Positions 49,482 through 59,026 of a DNA stretch of 64,000 nt are shown in pieces. Both the position numbers and the translations under genes were made by a program. The notes under the pieces are model-generated. The model was not told where the DNA came from. It saw only the letters and a program-made list of their open reading frames with translations, and made no database searches. The stretch lies in contig ONKU01000012.1 of assembly GCA_900318535.1 (NCBI GenBank), forward strand, positions 1 to 64,000. The letters run 5' to 3'. Source of the stretch: an uncultured Prevotellaceae bacterium. Its GTDB lineage: Bacteria > Bacteroidota > Bacteroidia > Bacteroidales > Muribaculaceae. Every line of letters begins with the position of its first letter. Within the stretch, counting starts at the first letter, position 1.

Positions 49482-50447
49482 CTACTGCAGGATGATGTCG
49501 GCGATTTCTTTGCGGGCTTTACTGCCCTCGGGGCAGGGCCACAAGGGATAGACGTGTCCCATCTTCTTGGCTTCATGCAATCGTGCATCCACGCCGGCAG
49601 CCTTCATCTTGTTGAACGTGTTCACGATATCGGTGTAGAATATCTCCCATGTGCCACTGTAGAGGTCGGTGGGCGGCAGTCCCTGCATGTCGCCATACAT
49701 GGGTGAAATCATCGGGTCACGCGGGTCCATATCGCCGGCCCAGTCGGTACCCACTTTCCTGAGCACTTCGGCATTGAGGAAAGTGTCCTTCTCCTGCAAT
49801 GCTTCATCGCCACCCAGCACATCCACCCAGGGCGAAATGAGTACCAGGTGCTTGGGTTGCTCAATGGAGTCGCCCCGCATCTCCTGTGACAGGGCAAGCG
49901 TGAAGCCGCCGCCGGCCGAGTCGCCCATGATGATGATCCGTCCCGCCGAGTACTGCTTGACCAACTGTTGGTAGAGTTGCATCATCAGCGGATGGGCATC
50001 CTTGACTGTGTAGCAGTAGAGCAGGGGATAGTTGGGCGCCACGATGCCGCAGCCCGTCTCCTTGGCCCACTCGGCCATTGCGGTCCAGTGGTGCAAGGAA
50101 AAGTTGTGGTAGTAGGCACCGCCGTGGATGTATAGCACGATGGGTTTGCTGTCGTCCACTGGCTCCATGTGGAACACCTGCATGCCGCCCACGCGGTACT
50201 GGCGCATTTCGCGTGGGAACGTCACCTTGCTCGGAATTTCCACGGTGGTCTGGTCGGACATGTCACCACTCTGTCGCTCATAGTCCTCCATGCTTAACCG
50301 GGGGAAAGAATGACTGATGATGATGGCCTGCGGCGAGCGTCCGTCAATCAGACAGATGGCAACACCGATGACGATGATGGCAACAATGATTCCCAACAGC
50401 GTCCGTAGTACGTTTTTAGTTCTCTTTTTCATTTTGTCCTTAATCAT
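49482..50447 (-). CDS. Membrane-anchored HSL-type alpha/beta-hydrolase esterase
   Basis: 321 residues. An N-terminal membrane anchor (about 14-34) holds a periplasmic esterase of the hormone-sensitive-lipase family: oxyanion motif HGGA at 108-111, nucleophile GDSAGG at 175-180 (Ser177), Asp in PRDPMISP region and His in KKMGHVYPLWP. A second in-frame ATG at 50432 is possible. Cleaves small acyl esters; substrate unknown. Promoter TACCTTTG at 50480-50473. Confidence 0.8.
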   Translation of the reverse strand: MIKDKMKKRTKNVLRTLLGIIVAIIVIGVAICLIDGRSPQAIIISHSFPRLSMEDYERQSGDMSDQTTVEIPSKVTFPREMRQYRVGGMQVFHMEPVDDSKPIVLYIHGGAYYHNFSLHHWTAMAEWAKETGCGIVAPNYPLLYCYTVKDAHPLMMQLYQQLVKQYSAGRIIIMGDSAGGGFTLALSQEMRGDSIEQPKHLVLISPWVDVLGGDEALQEKDTFLNAEVLRKVGTDWAGDMDPRDPMISPMYGDMQGLPPTDLYSGTWEIFYTDIVNTFNKMKAAGVDARLHEAKKMGHVYPLWPCPEGSKARKEIADIILQ

Positions 50448-50640
50448 TAAACAGTTAAAAATGTCGGGCGCTCAAAGGTACTACATTTATGCGAATTTTA
50501 GTATTTTCTTTAGAAAAATCCCAGGTTTTATTCTCGTCTTATTCAAAAATAGGGGTTGTGTTTTTAGAGGAAACTATTTTTTGATATTCTTGGGGTTTTT
50601 TGTATCTTTGTCGACAATAAAACAACTAATGATTCAGGAT

Positions 50641-51222
50641 ATGAAAAAGTATATCATTTTTGCCATTATGATGACGATGTTATCGATGCAAGACGCTATT
50701 GCGCATTCCCTTGAGGGCTATAAGGAGGTTAACTTGAAAGAGGAGTTCACCGACAATGCGTTCACGTTCTTTTCCCGTGCGCCCATCCTGCTGTCGGGTG
50801 ACAAGACTGAGCACAATGCCATGACCATAGGGTGGGGCAGTCTGGGCAATTATCTGGGTTACAACCGCTTGACTGTGAGTGTCTATGTGGCTCCGGCGCG
50901 TTACACCTACGAGTTCATGGAGCGTTATCCGCGTTTCACCATCATGGAGTTTGACGACGAGCGGGTGGCGCAATACATGGGCAGCCACAGCGGACGCGAC
51001 GGTGACAAAGCCGCGGCATTGGGCCTGCATGTGGCCTACACACCCAATGGGACGCCTTATTACACCGAGGCCAAGACCGTCATCGAGTGCGAAATCATCA
51101 CCGCCTTCCACCAAGAGGAAAAGGACTTCCGCAACGATAGCCCGCGCAAATTCTACGACGGCTTCAGCGCCGGCATCCACACCGTCTATATCGGTGAAGT
51201 CATCGGCGCCTGGAGGAAGTAA
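50641..51222 (+). CDS. Exported flavin-reductase-like FMN-binding protein
   Basis: 193 residues with a Sec-type signal (KKYIIFAIMMTMLSM...AIA). The flavin-reductase-like split barrel follows: NAFTFFSRAPILLSGDKTEHNAMTIGWGSLGNYL, VSVYVAPARYTYEFMERYPRFTIMEFD and closing HTVYIGEVIGAW. The family is usually cytoplasmic, so the signal peptide is unusual. An in-frame ATG at 50629 is an alternative start. TATCTTTG promoter at 50603-50610. Confidence 0.8.
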   Translation: MKKYIIFAIMMTMLSMQDAIAHSLEGYKEVNLKEEFTDNAFTFFSRAPILLSGDKTEHNAMTIGWGSLGNYLGYNRLTVSVYVAPARYTYEFMERYPRFTIMEFDDERVAQYMGSHSGRDGDKAAALGLHVAYTPNGTPYYTEAKTVIECEIITAFHQEEKDFRNDSPRKFYDGFSAGIHTVYIGEVIGAWRK

Positions 51223-51378
51223 GACCGCCCGTTGTATATTTAAACGTAAGTTCGACGAAAATAAAGTACTGGCACCATACTCCTCCCTTTGGTTAGGGAG
51301 AGAGCAAAAACCTTCACTGCCTGGGGCATGCCAAGCAAAAACCTTAGCGCCTTTGCGTCTTAGCGTGGGGTTTGGTGG

Positions 51379-52725
51379 TTATTGTTTCTTTTTGAAGATC
51401 AGATGCATCGTCTCGGGGTCGAGGGGTTGCATCGTGGGCAGTTTCAGGCTTTTCACCATGTGAAGCGTGCCCTGTTTATACTTCTGGAAATGCTCGGTCT
51501 TGAGGTGCGCCTGGTAGGCGGTATCCGAGGCATATATTTCAAGGATACGGATTTGAGTCGGGTCCTCGGCGCTCTGCATCGGGAACAGACAGATGACGCC
51601 CGGCTCACGCTCCACGCTCAGGTGGTCCACCTCGTTGGCAAACTCTAGATATTCCTCCAAGTATTGCGGATAGACTTCAATTTCGGCAATGCGTACAATC
51701 ATTGTCGAGGCCGTTGCTGCAACCGATGGCTTCTCTCCTGTCTCATGAAATAGCCAAGAGGCATTCTTCCACAATATCATCTCCTTGAATGGTGCCAGGT
51801 CAGGCTCATCGGTGAGGTACTGTTTCATCCTCGCCAGGCCCTGCGTGAGCACCTGCGGGGCGACGTAGGGATAGTCCGAGCCATACAGCAGATGGTCGGG
51901 CGTGGTAATCGTCAGCATCATGCGGATGGTCTCGGGTGAATGGGCTCCAGCCAGGTCATAGTAGAGTGTGGCCAAGTTGGCCTCCCAATCGATGTCGCCC
52001 ACCATCTTGTTGGCCTGCATGACGGGCGTGAGCGACTTCATGCGCGGAATGGCCAGCGGCAGATAGGCCCCGCAATGGGGAACCACCACTTTCACGTTGG
52101 GATAGCGGGCCAGCACGTTGCGGCTGATCATGTTGGTCACAGCACGGGTCGTCTCCGACAGGTATTCCTGCATGGCCAGCGGCGTTTGCGCCATCACCTC
52201 GTTGTTGACGGGGTCAGGACGATGGGGATGCAGGATGATGACCGCACGCCGCTCGTTGAGCACGGCAAACAGCGTATCGAGTTCCGGCGCGCCCAGGTAT
52301 TGCCCCTTGACGTTTGTCGCCAACTTGATGCCGTCGGCTTTCAATATATCCAGTGCATAAATGGCCTCACGGATGGCCGCATCCACATCGGGCAGCGGCA
52401 GCGCGGCACAGAACAGGAACCGTCCAGGATGCTCGCGCTTGATGCGGGCCGCCTCCTCGTTGGTCGCTCTCACCACTGCGGGCGATGACGGTTGCGGTGC
52501 AGCCAGTGTCAGCACCGAGGTCTCGACGCCCGCCTCGTCCATCCACCGCAGATGGCTCTCAACGTCATACTGCGGCAGCGGGAAGCCCTCCTCCATGAGG
52601 CGTCCTTCAGCCTCCAGTGCTGATACAAAGCCAGGGGTGATGATGTGGCTGTGCACATCCATCACTCCCTGAGCTATCATGCTTAAGGCCATAGCCATGT
52701 ATAGAAACGTGACTTTGATTCTCAT
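51379..52725 (-). CDS. Amidohydrolase fused to an antibiotic-biosynthesis-monooxygenase (ABM) domain
   Basis: 448 residues. Signal-like N-terminus (MRIKVTFLYMAMALSMIAQ), then an amidohydrolase_2 barrel (about 20-345) with MDVHSHI (zinc His pair), IILHPHRP (His), VVPHCGAYLPL (His) and LLYGSDYPY (Asp), as in ACMSD-type decarboxylases/hydrolases. From about 355 an ABM ferredoxin-like domain follows: IVRIAEIEVYPQYLEEYLEFANEV...EPGVICLFPM...FQKYKQGTLHMV. The ATG starts two bases... after the AKR stop, so both are in one operon. A two-domain enzyme acting on aromatic or lactone compounds is inferred. Confidence 0.8.
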   Translation of the reverse strand: MRIKVTFLYMAMALSMIAQGVMDVHSHIITPGFVSALEAEGRLMEEGFPLPQYDVESHLRWMDEAGVETSVLTLAAPQPSSPAVVRATNEEAARIKREHPGRFLFCAALPLPDVDAAIREAIYALDILKADGIKLATNVKGQYLGAPELDTLFAVLNERRAVIILHPHRPDPVNNEVMAQTPLAMQEYLSETTRAVTNMISRNVLARYPNVKVVVPHCGAYLPLAIPRMKSLTPVMQANKMVGDIDWEANLATLYYDLAGAHSPETIRMMLTITTPDHLLYGSDYPYVAPQVLTQGLARMKQYLTDEPDLAPFKEMILWKNASWLFHETGEKPSVAATASTMIVRIAEIEVYPQYLEEYLEFANEVDHLSVEREPGVICLFPMQSAEDPTQIRILEIYASDTAYQAHLKTEHFQKYKQGTLHMVKSLKLPTMQPLDPETMHLIFKKKQ

Positions 52726-52726
52726 A

Positions 52727-53671
52727 TCATTCCATACTGTGCTCCCAGCCGCCACGGGTGTCAATGCCGGTGGCATCGGCCAGTTTCTCTAATCTCGCTA
52801 CTTCTTCGGCAGTCAATTGAATCTTTGCGGCTTCGGCAGCCTCGATCACGTGACGCTCCTTGGTTGCTCCAATGAGAGGCAAGGCTCCCTTGGCGATGGC
52901 CCAAGCGATGCCTATCTGTGGACACGATGCGCCATACTTCTGGCCTATAGAGGTCATCTCGTTGGTCAGAGCCTCTAATTGAGGCAGCACGGGGTTATAC
53001 TTCTTGCCGCGGTCACTCTCCTCGGGCAGCGGGTTTTCCTTGTTGTACTTGCCGCTGAGCGCTCCTTGCTCCAGCACCATGTAGGCCCAAAACTCGATGC
53101 CGTTCTTCTTGCAGTAGTCAAGCACACCGCCCTTCTCGCTGGAGCGATACAGCAACGAGAAATGGTTCTGGACGGCACTCACCTTAAAGCCTGCCTCGCC
53201 CAGGATTTCGTTGGCACGCTCAATCTCCTGGATGTTATGGTTGGAAACACCCACGCGTTTCACCTTACCGCTCTTGAGCAAGGGGATAAGTCCGGGAGTC
53301 CAGCGTTCCACGTCCATGGGATTGTGAATCCAGTACATGTCGATGTAACCGCAGTCCATGCGCTCGATGGATGCATCGGCCATCTTCTCGACGCTGTTCT
53401 CAAAAATCTCAGCAATCTGAGGGGTGAACTTGGTTGAAATGGCTACATCGTCACGGTTCACGCCTTTGGCAAGTGTGCCAAGGATGCGCTCCGATTCGCC
53501 CATACCGTAAACCGTGGCGGTGTCCCACAGGTTCAGGCCAGCCTTCATCGCTGCCTCGAACACGGGTTTCAGATTCTCAACATCGGTATTGGAACCGAAC
53601 ACGGCATCTCCGCCAAACGCACCTGCACCCCAGGCCCAGGTACCCAATGCAATCTTTGTCTCCTTCATCAT
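52727..53671 (-). CDS. Aldo/keto reductase (perakine-reductase-like group)
   Basis: 314 residues. Tetrad Asp50 (NLWDTATVYG), Tyr55, Lys81 (STKFTP) and His116 (YWIHNP). C-terminal cofactor site PLIGATKERHVIEAAEAA. Cytoplasmic NADPH-dependent reductase; substrate unknown. Promoter TACCTTTG at 53720-53713, facing away from the AraC gene promoter, so the split AraC gene next door is a natural candidate regulator. Confidence 0.9.
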   Translation of the reverse strand: MMKETKIALGTWAWGAGAFGGDAVFGSNTDVENLKPVFEAAMKAGLNLWDTATVYGMGESERILGTLAKGVNRDDVAISTKFTPQIAEIFENSVEKMADASIERMDCGYIDMYWIHNPMDVERWTPGLIPLLKSGKVKRVGVSNHNIQEIERANEILGEAGFKVSAVQNHFSLLYRSSEKGGVLDYCKKNGIEFWAYMVLEQGALSGKYNKENPLPEESDRGKKYNPVLPQLEALTNEMTSIGQKYGASCPQIGIAWAIAKGALPLIGATKERHVIEAAEAAKIQLTAEEVARLEKLADATGIDTRGGWEHSME

Positions 53672-53812
53672 CGTTTTTTTTTACTGTAAAATAATTGTTT
53701 GTTTTCTGGTTGCAAAGGTATGGCGAAATCCAAATTTAAGGCCAAATCAATTTACTGATATATCAACCTTTTTTACCGATTTTCAAGAATAATGATTATT
53801 TTTGCGCCTGCG

Positions 53813-54712
53813 ATGGAGAAAATATTAAAAGTACACAACGTTAACGATTATGCCAGGTATATCGGTGCGCCTGTGCTGCATCCGCTCGTCTCGGTGATCC
53901 ACTACGACGAGTTGGAGCATTGCCGGCACTCGTTGAACAACTACGATGTCTATGGGCTCTTCATTGCCGATGAAACCTTGGAGGAGTTGACCTACGGTCT
54001 CACAACCTATGACCTGCACCGTCATGCCTTGATGTGCGTCTCACCAGGGCAGATAGGCGGCAAGGCCGACATCGGAGAGGAAATCCAGACCAAGGGCTGG
54101 GCTCTGTTGTTTGACCCCGTACTGGTCAACGGGACCGACCTGGAGAAGCGGATGCCCACCTACAGTTTCTTCTCATATAACACCAACGAGGCCTTGCTCA
54201 TGGATGAAGGACAGCGACAAATTGTCGTCTCGCTGTTGGACGCGTTGAGAGCCGAACTGACGGGCAATGATGACGAGCACCAGCAGCACATCATTGTGCC
54301 CTATATTGAACTGATACTTGAACACGTGGCGCGCTTCTATGCCAAACAGCTCTCGTTGCAGACGACAAAGACCAATGACCTCCTGACAAGGTTCGAAAAT
54401 CTGCTGAACCGCTATTATGCCGATGGTATCTATCTCACCCATGGCCTCCCCACGGTGAAATACTGCGCCTAGGAACTGTTTCTGTCACCCAATTACTTCG
54501 GCGATTTGTTTCATCAGATGACCGATGACACCGCCAGCAATGCCATTCGTCGTTTTGTCATGCAACGTGCGCAGAAACTGCTCATCAGCGGATCAAGCAT
54601 TACCCAAACAGCCGAATTGCTTGGATTCGACTATCCGCAACACTTTACCCGTGTATTCAAGAAATTCTATGGCCTTTCGCCCAGTGCCTATCTGAAGCAG
54701 TTGTCCAAATAG
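53813..54712 (+). pseudogene. AraC-family regulator interrupted by an in-frame amber codon
   Basis: From ATG 53813 the frame encodes an N-terminal sensing domain (MEKILKVHNVNDYARYIG...), reaches GLPTVKYCA, hits TAG at 54470-54472, and continues in the same frame with ELFLSPNYFGDLFHQMT...ITQTAELLGFDYPQHFTRVFKKFYGLSPSAYLKQL to a normal stop. The paralogue at 59027-59941 has Glu at the TAG position (TFAEKCCLSPNYFGDL), so a single GAG-to-TAG change explains it. The piece before TAG lacks the whole DNA-binding domain. Promoter TATTTTTG at 53797-53804 remains. Either recently inactivated or rescued by suppression. Confidence 0.8.
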
Positions 54713-54713
54713 C

Positions 54714-56249
54714 TTATTTGCCCTTCACTATGCCGCCTATCCACTCAAACAATTCGTCGAGGGCGTAGTCGCCGCTGTGGGGGCGGTTCCATGCCAGCAG
54801 GAAGTTCACGTCCTTGCCCGCGTTCTGGAGTTTGAGGGCGAGGTTGATGGGCACAGGGAATGAGGTGTCGCGGTCGCGGGCACCGTGGCGGATGTACCAG
54901 TGGGGAGCCACGTCGGTCACACCGTCGCCGATGAAGTTCATCGGGTTCATTAGACGCACGTTTTCACGTATTTCATCAGTCAACACCGAGCCGGTCTTGG
55001 CAGCGCTGTAATCGGTAAAGTTGACGCTGCTGCCAGCCTTGTTGCCAAACTCCTCGTTCTCGCCCGAGGCATGGCCGCCTGCCACGCCCATGGTATCAAA
55101 GGCGGGCGCGGTTTTCAGCGGCTGGGTGGATACGACATAGTTGAGATAGGTCGGCATGTCCAAGTCGATGATGTAATCGCCAGGTTTGCCACCGCCGCGG
55201 CCACCGCGTTGCATCATGGGCGGCATCTGACCGCCGCCTTGACGCATGCCGCCGTTGATGGGTGGCATTCCGCCCATCGCCTCCTTGTCGAACTTGAAGC
55301 CGAGGCTGTCGGGCAGGTCGGCACCGGCATTCTTGGCAATCTGTGCCGAGCGGATGAGTTCACGCTTGATGTAATCCAGGTAATTGTCTGCAGTGAGCAG
55401 TGTGCCGTCGGGTGTGTGCAGGTTCAGACTTGCCAAATAGGCGGGGAATTGTGCCTTGAGTTCGTTGCTCACGGCGAGCACGGCTGCGTCGCCCTGCTGA
55501 CGGCTGTCGGTGCCGTTATAGAGCCACTCGTAGGACAGGTCGGCATGATCCAGGTCGATAATCGGGCAATAGCACACCGATGCGAAAACGTCGTCGCGCT
55601 GCTGGGCGGCACCCATAGCGCGGAGCAGCGGCTCGTAGGCGGGATTGTTGCCCGTGGCACCCATCAGGCTCGACATCGCACCACCGGCACTGGTGCCGTC
55701 GGTGATGATCTTCTCGGCATCACCGAGCATCACGTTGTCAAACTGGCGCAGGTAGCGGATAGCGGCCTTCAGGTCCAGGATGGCGGCAGGAGCGCGGCCC
55801 GTGTAGATAGTCTGTCCTTTTTTGATGCAGGCCTTCTTGTCGGTTTTAGTGGCAACTACTGTCGAGTTACGGCCTCGGCTGCCTGGGATGGCTACTACAT
55901 AGCCTTCCTTCAAGGCCCTGCCCGTGGCATCACCAGCAACGGGTTGCTGGGCAGGTGCTGCCATATAGCCGCCCACATAGGTGCGCAGCAGAATCGGCGT
56001 CTGTTGCGTCGCTCCGTCGGGCACATACACGTTGATGGTCTGATAGGCGGAATCTTCCACGTTGGTCACGAAGAACATGCCCTCATAGGCCGTGTAGTTC
56101 ACCTTCTGGCCATCGGGCATCGTCAAAATTCTTGTCTCGCCGATTGACGGGTCAAATCTCAGTTGCGGCAGCGTTTTCACCGCCTTGGTCTTAGCGCCAG
56201 CACCAGCCACCACGGCAAGCGCCAGCATCCATGTCAATATCCGTTTCAT
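54714..56249 (-). CDS. Secreted tannase-like (subtype B) serine esterase
   Basis: 511 residues, signal peptide (MKRILTWMLALAVVAGAGAK). Nucleophile motif DGTSAGG with Ser187; C-terminal Asp in RHGARDRDTSF and His in WNRPHSGDY, arranged as in subtype B tannases, as is the closing ALDELFEWI. A Gly/Met/Pro-rich insert lies in the middle (MGGMPPINGGMRQGGGQ and RGGRGGGKPG). Likely hydrolyses galloyl or other phenolic esters outside the cytoplasm; the substrate is an inference. TACTTTTG promoter at 56283-56276. Confidence 0.75.
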   Translation of the reverse strand: MKRILTWMLALAVVAGAGAKTKAVKTLPQLRFDPSIGETRILTMPDGQKVNYTAYEGMFFVTNVEDSAYQTINVYVPDGATQQTPILLRTYVGGYMAAPAQQPVAGDATGRALKEGYVVAIPGSRGRNSTVVATKTDKKACIKKGQTIYTGRAPAAILDLKAAIRYLRQFDNVMLGDAEKIITDGTSAGGAMSSLMGATGNNPAYEPLLRAMGAAQQRDDVFASVCYCPIIDLDHADLSYEWLYNGTDSRQQGDAAVLAVSNELKAQFPAYLASLNLHTPDGTLLTADNYLDYIKRELIRSAQIAKNAGADLPDSLGFKFDKEAMGGMPPINGGMRQGGGQMPPMMQRGGRGGGKPGDYIIDLDMPTYLNYVVSTQPLKTAPAFDTMGVAGGHASGENEEFGNKAGSSVNFTDYSAAKTGSVLTDEIRENVRLMNPMNFIGDGVTDVAPHWYIRHGARDRDTSFPVPINLALKLQNAGKDVNFLLAWNRPHSGDYALDELFEWIGGIVKGK

Positions 56250-56399
56250 GTCTTTCTTGAATTGATTACTTGCTCCAAAAGTAATCAAAAAAACAACATA
56301 GGCGGTTCACCAAACCGCCACATTTTTTCATTTTCTTCAATACTAACAACAGTAAGTTTTTGTATCTTTGTGTCTCTGAAACTATAAATCATTTGGGTT

Positions 56400-57434
56400 A
56401 TGGAATATGTAAAACTGGGAGATTCTGACTTGCGCGTATCGCGCATCTGCTTGGGCTGCATGGGTTTCGGTGACCCGACCATCGGCCAGCATTCATGGAC
56501 CATCGGCGAGGAGCCGACACGGGAAATCATACGCCGCAGCCTCGACCTGGGCGTGACCTTCTTTGACACTGCCATCGCCTACCAGTTGGGCACGTCTGAA
56601 CAGTATGTAGGGAGGGCTTTGCGTGACATGGCACGGCGCGAGAACGTGGTTGTGGCCACCAAGTTCCTGCCGCGCACCGACGATGAGATTGCCACTGGCA
56701 TCGATGGCCGCCAGCATGTTCTGAACAACATCGACAGCAGCCTGCAGCACTTGGGCATGGATTATGTCGACCTGTACATTTACCACATCTGGGACTACAA
56801 GACGCCCGCCGAGGAAATCCTGGAGGGCATGAACGAGGCTGTCCGCACGGGCAAGGCCCGCTACATCGGCATTGCCAACGCCTATGCCTACCAGCTGGCC
56901 AAGATGAATGCGCTGGCCGAGAAACGCGGCTGGGCGAAGTTCATCAGCGTACAGAACCACTACAACCTGATTATGCGCGAGGAGGAGCGTGAGATGCAGC
57001 CGCTGTGCCGTGAGGACAACATCGCGCAGACGCCTTATAGCGCCCTGGCATCAGGCAAACTGGCCAAGCGCCCTGGCGAGACCTCCCTGCGCCAGGAAAA
57101 AGACGCGTTCATGCATTTCAAGTATGACGCCACCGCCGAGCAGGACAACCGCATCGTGGAGCGCGTCGTGGAGTTGGCCGATCGATACGGTGTGGAGATG
57201 ACGCAGATTTCGCTGGCCTGGCTGCTGACCAAGGTGGAGTCGCCCATCGTGGGAGCCACAAAACTCCACCACATTGAGGGCGCCGTCCGCTCGCTCGACA
57301 TCCAACTGACAGCCGACGACATCCGCTACCTCGAGGAGCCCTACGTGCCCCACAACCTCTCAGGCGTGATGGCCGTCAACAAACCCGTCATGACCACCGA
57401 CCCCGTCTGGGTCTCCGCCGCAAAGAATAAATAA
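56400..57434 (+). CDS. Aldo/keto reductase (YhdN/AKR11-like)
   Basis: 344 residues. Tetrad Asp56 (TFFDTAIAY), Tyr61, Lys88 (VATKFLP) and His near 129 (YIYHIWD). Cofactor region IVGATKLHHIEGAVRSLDI. A third aldo/keto reductase in this window, only about 22% alike to the other two by eye. Promoter TATCTTTG at 56363-56370, divergent from the tannase-like gene. Confidence 0.9.
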   Translation: MEYVKLGDSDLRVSRICLGCMGFGDPTIGQHSWTIGEEPTREIIRRSLDLGVTFFDTAIAYQLGTSEQYVGRALRDMARRENVVVATKFLPRTDDEIATGIDGRQHVLNNIDSSLQHLGMDYVDLYIYHIWDYKTPAEEILEGMNEAVRTGKARYIGIANAYAYQLAKMNALAEKRGWAKFISVQNHYNLIMREEEREMQPLCREDNIAQTPYSALASGKLAKRPGETSLRQEKDAFMHFKYDATAEQDNRIVERVVELADRYGVEMTQISLAWLLTKVESPIVGATKLHHIEGAVRSLDIQLTADDIRYLEEPYVPHNLSGVMAVNKPVMTTDPVWVSAAKNK

Positions 57435-57494
57435 CAAAAGAAGTCCACAGAATATGCCATCAATTCCATGGAACGGTATTGATCGGACATGCAA

Positions 57495-57527
57495 CAAATG
57501 AGCCTGGCTATAAACCAGGCTCATTTG
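57495..57527. terminator. Terminator hairpin CAAATGAGCCTGG/CCAGGCTCATTTG
   Basis: Thirteen-base arms between two convergent genes; it overlaps the last codons of the WbuC-like gene. Confidence 0.85.
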
Positions 57528-57922
57528 TTTATCTCAAGAATCCCATCCACTTCATGCTCGACAAAAGGTCCCTCCTTGCATTCCAGCAGCACACAGGGCT
57601 CGGAACACTCAAGACTATGCCAGACATTCTTGGGAATGTCAACGCCATATCGGCCTTCTTCGTGACTGAGGACACAAGACTCCACGACCTCACCTTGGTC
57701 ATTGTAAATCAACACTTTCACCTTGCCCTTCAAAATCACAAAGGTCTCGTCCTTGGTGGGATGATGATGAACCGGAACCTGGGTGCCGGGTTCCAAGGCA
57801 TTGAGAAAACGATGGCATTTGTCTTCAAGGCTCTGATGGAAATTGTAGTTCTTCCTGAGCCTGGGCGACTTTTTCGCCTCTTCGGCCAAATCATTCACCA
57901 ATTGATCGTCAATAATCTTCAT
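57521..57922 (-). CDS. WbuC-family cupin metalloprotein
   Basis: 133 residues from MKIIDDQLVNDLAEEAKKSP. WbuC pattern: SPRLRKNYNFHQSLEDKCHRFLNALEPGTQVPVHHHPTKDETF (metal His residues and Glu), then VLSHEEGRYGVDIPKNVWHSLE. WbuC proteins accompany surface polysaccharide genes in other bacteria; none is near here. The start at 57922 fits homologues better than a frame extended by nine codons. Confidence 0.8.
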   Translation of the reverse strand: MKIIDDQLVNDLAEEAKKSPRLRKNYNFHQSLEDKCHRFLNALEPGTQVPVHHHPTKDETFVILKGKVKVLIYNDQGEVVESCVLSHEEGRYGVDIPKNVWHSLECSEPCVLLECKEGPFVEHEVDGILEINK

Positions 57923-57949
57923 AAGTACCGACATAACTAAGTCAAACAA

Positions 57950-58109
57950 ACCCTAAACCACTCGCGCAACGAGTACACACACATAAGCCTTCGTATAATT
58001 CGAAGACCAAAAACTTAGCGCCTTAGCGGCTTAGCGTGGGGCAAAAAGAACGCGGATGCCTCTCTAAACTCTAAACCCTAAACTCTAAACTGCTCGCGCA
58101 GCGGGCATA
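57950..58109. repeat. Gap with a four-unit heptamer repeat and small hairpins
   Basis: Units of CTAAACT/CTAAACC run at 58064-58091. Before them is CTTAGCGCCTTAGCGGCTTA, close to CTTAGCGCCTTTGCGTCTTA at 51342-51361, plus ACTCG/CGAGT and GCTCGCGCAGCGGGC stems. Confidence 0.6.
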
Positions 58110-58856
58110 TCACAATTTCATGATGCGTTTCATCTCCAGGTTCTCGTAGCCCTCGGGGCAGTGAGTGGAGAGATAGACGGTGGGATTGTTGCTGATGAAT
58201 TCACGCACGCGGTCGAGGGTCTCGCGGGCTGCTGCCGGGTCCTCGAAGATGATCGAGAGCTTATTGGCCTTCAATGCGGCGTCGCAGTAGGTCACGTCGC
58301 CGTGAAACATGTAGTAGAGGCCGTCGTGCTCCAGAATGGCGATGCTGTTGCCATTGGTGTGTCCCTTGGCCTTGATGAACCACAAGCCGTCGGCCACCTG
58401 CATGGCGTTGGGGAAGTTGTGATAGGCTTGGCCATACTCAGCGCGGACGATGTTATCGCCCTCCAGTTTCATTGCGTCGGCGTCTTCGGGAGCGATATAC
58501 ACCTTGGCATTGGGGAATTCCCCGATGCAGTCGCTGTGGTCAGGATGCTTGTGGGTGACGAGGATCTTGGTCACTTGCTCGGGTTTGTAGCCCGTAGCGG
58601 CGAAGGCCTCCATATAGTTGGCAATCTCCTCTCCCATATAGAGCGGGGCACCTAATTTCTTGGCTGGAGCCTTGAAGTCGGCTTTGAAGCCGGTATCAAT
58701 CAGTATCACCTCGTCGCCCGTGTCGATGAGGAAGTTCTGCAGACTGCTGCGGTAGATGATCTGGTCGTCGAATGCTTCACGTCCCTCTTCGCCGCCAAAG
58801 GCGAACGGCTGGTTCATGAAGCCTCCATCAAACATGCGGATCGCTTTGATTTCCAT
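58110..58856 (-). CDS. Metallo-beta-lactamase-fold hydrolase
   Basis: 248 residues with the full metal set: THKHPDHSD (His102, His104, Asp106, His107), His in AKGHTNGN near 166, Asp in FHGDVTYCD near 189 and a final His in LSTHCPEG. The lactonase-type layout with Asp bridging suggests a hydrolase of lactones or thioesters; substrate unknown. Promoter TAACTTTG at 58919-58912. Confidence 0.85.
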   Translation of the reverse strand: MEIKAIRMFDGGFMNQPFAFGGEEGREAFDDQIIYRSSLQNFLIDTGDEVILIDTGFKADFKAPAKKLGAPLYMGEEIANYMEAFAATGYKPEQVTKILVTHKHPDHSDCIGEFPNAKVYIAPEDADAMKLEGDNIVRAEYGQAYHNFPNAMQVADGLWFIKAKGHTNGNSIAILEHDGLYYMFHGDVTYCDAALKANKLSIIFEDPAAARETLDRVREFISNNPTVYLSTHCPEGYENLEMKRIMKL

Positions 58857-59026
58857 AATTGTCTTTAATCTGGTTAAGTTATTATTGACTAAATATTTAA
58901 TTCTTGTCCCGCAAAGTTAGTGTTTTTTCGCCAAAAGTCAAAGTATTTCCTGGTTTTTGTAATAGCCTTTCACCTGGATTACAATCACCCCATTCACCAA
59001 TTCTCGTGATAATCGCTCGTGTGCCC

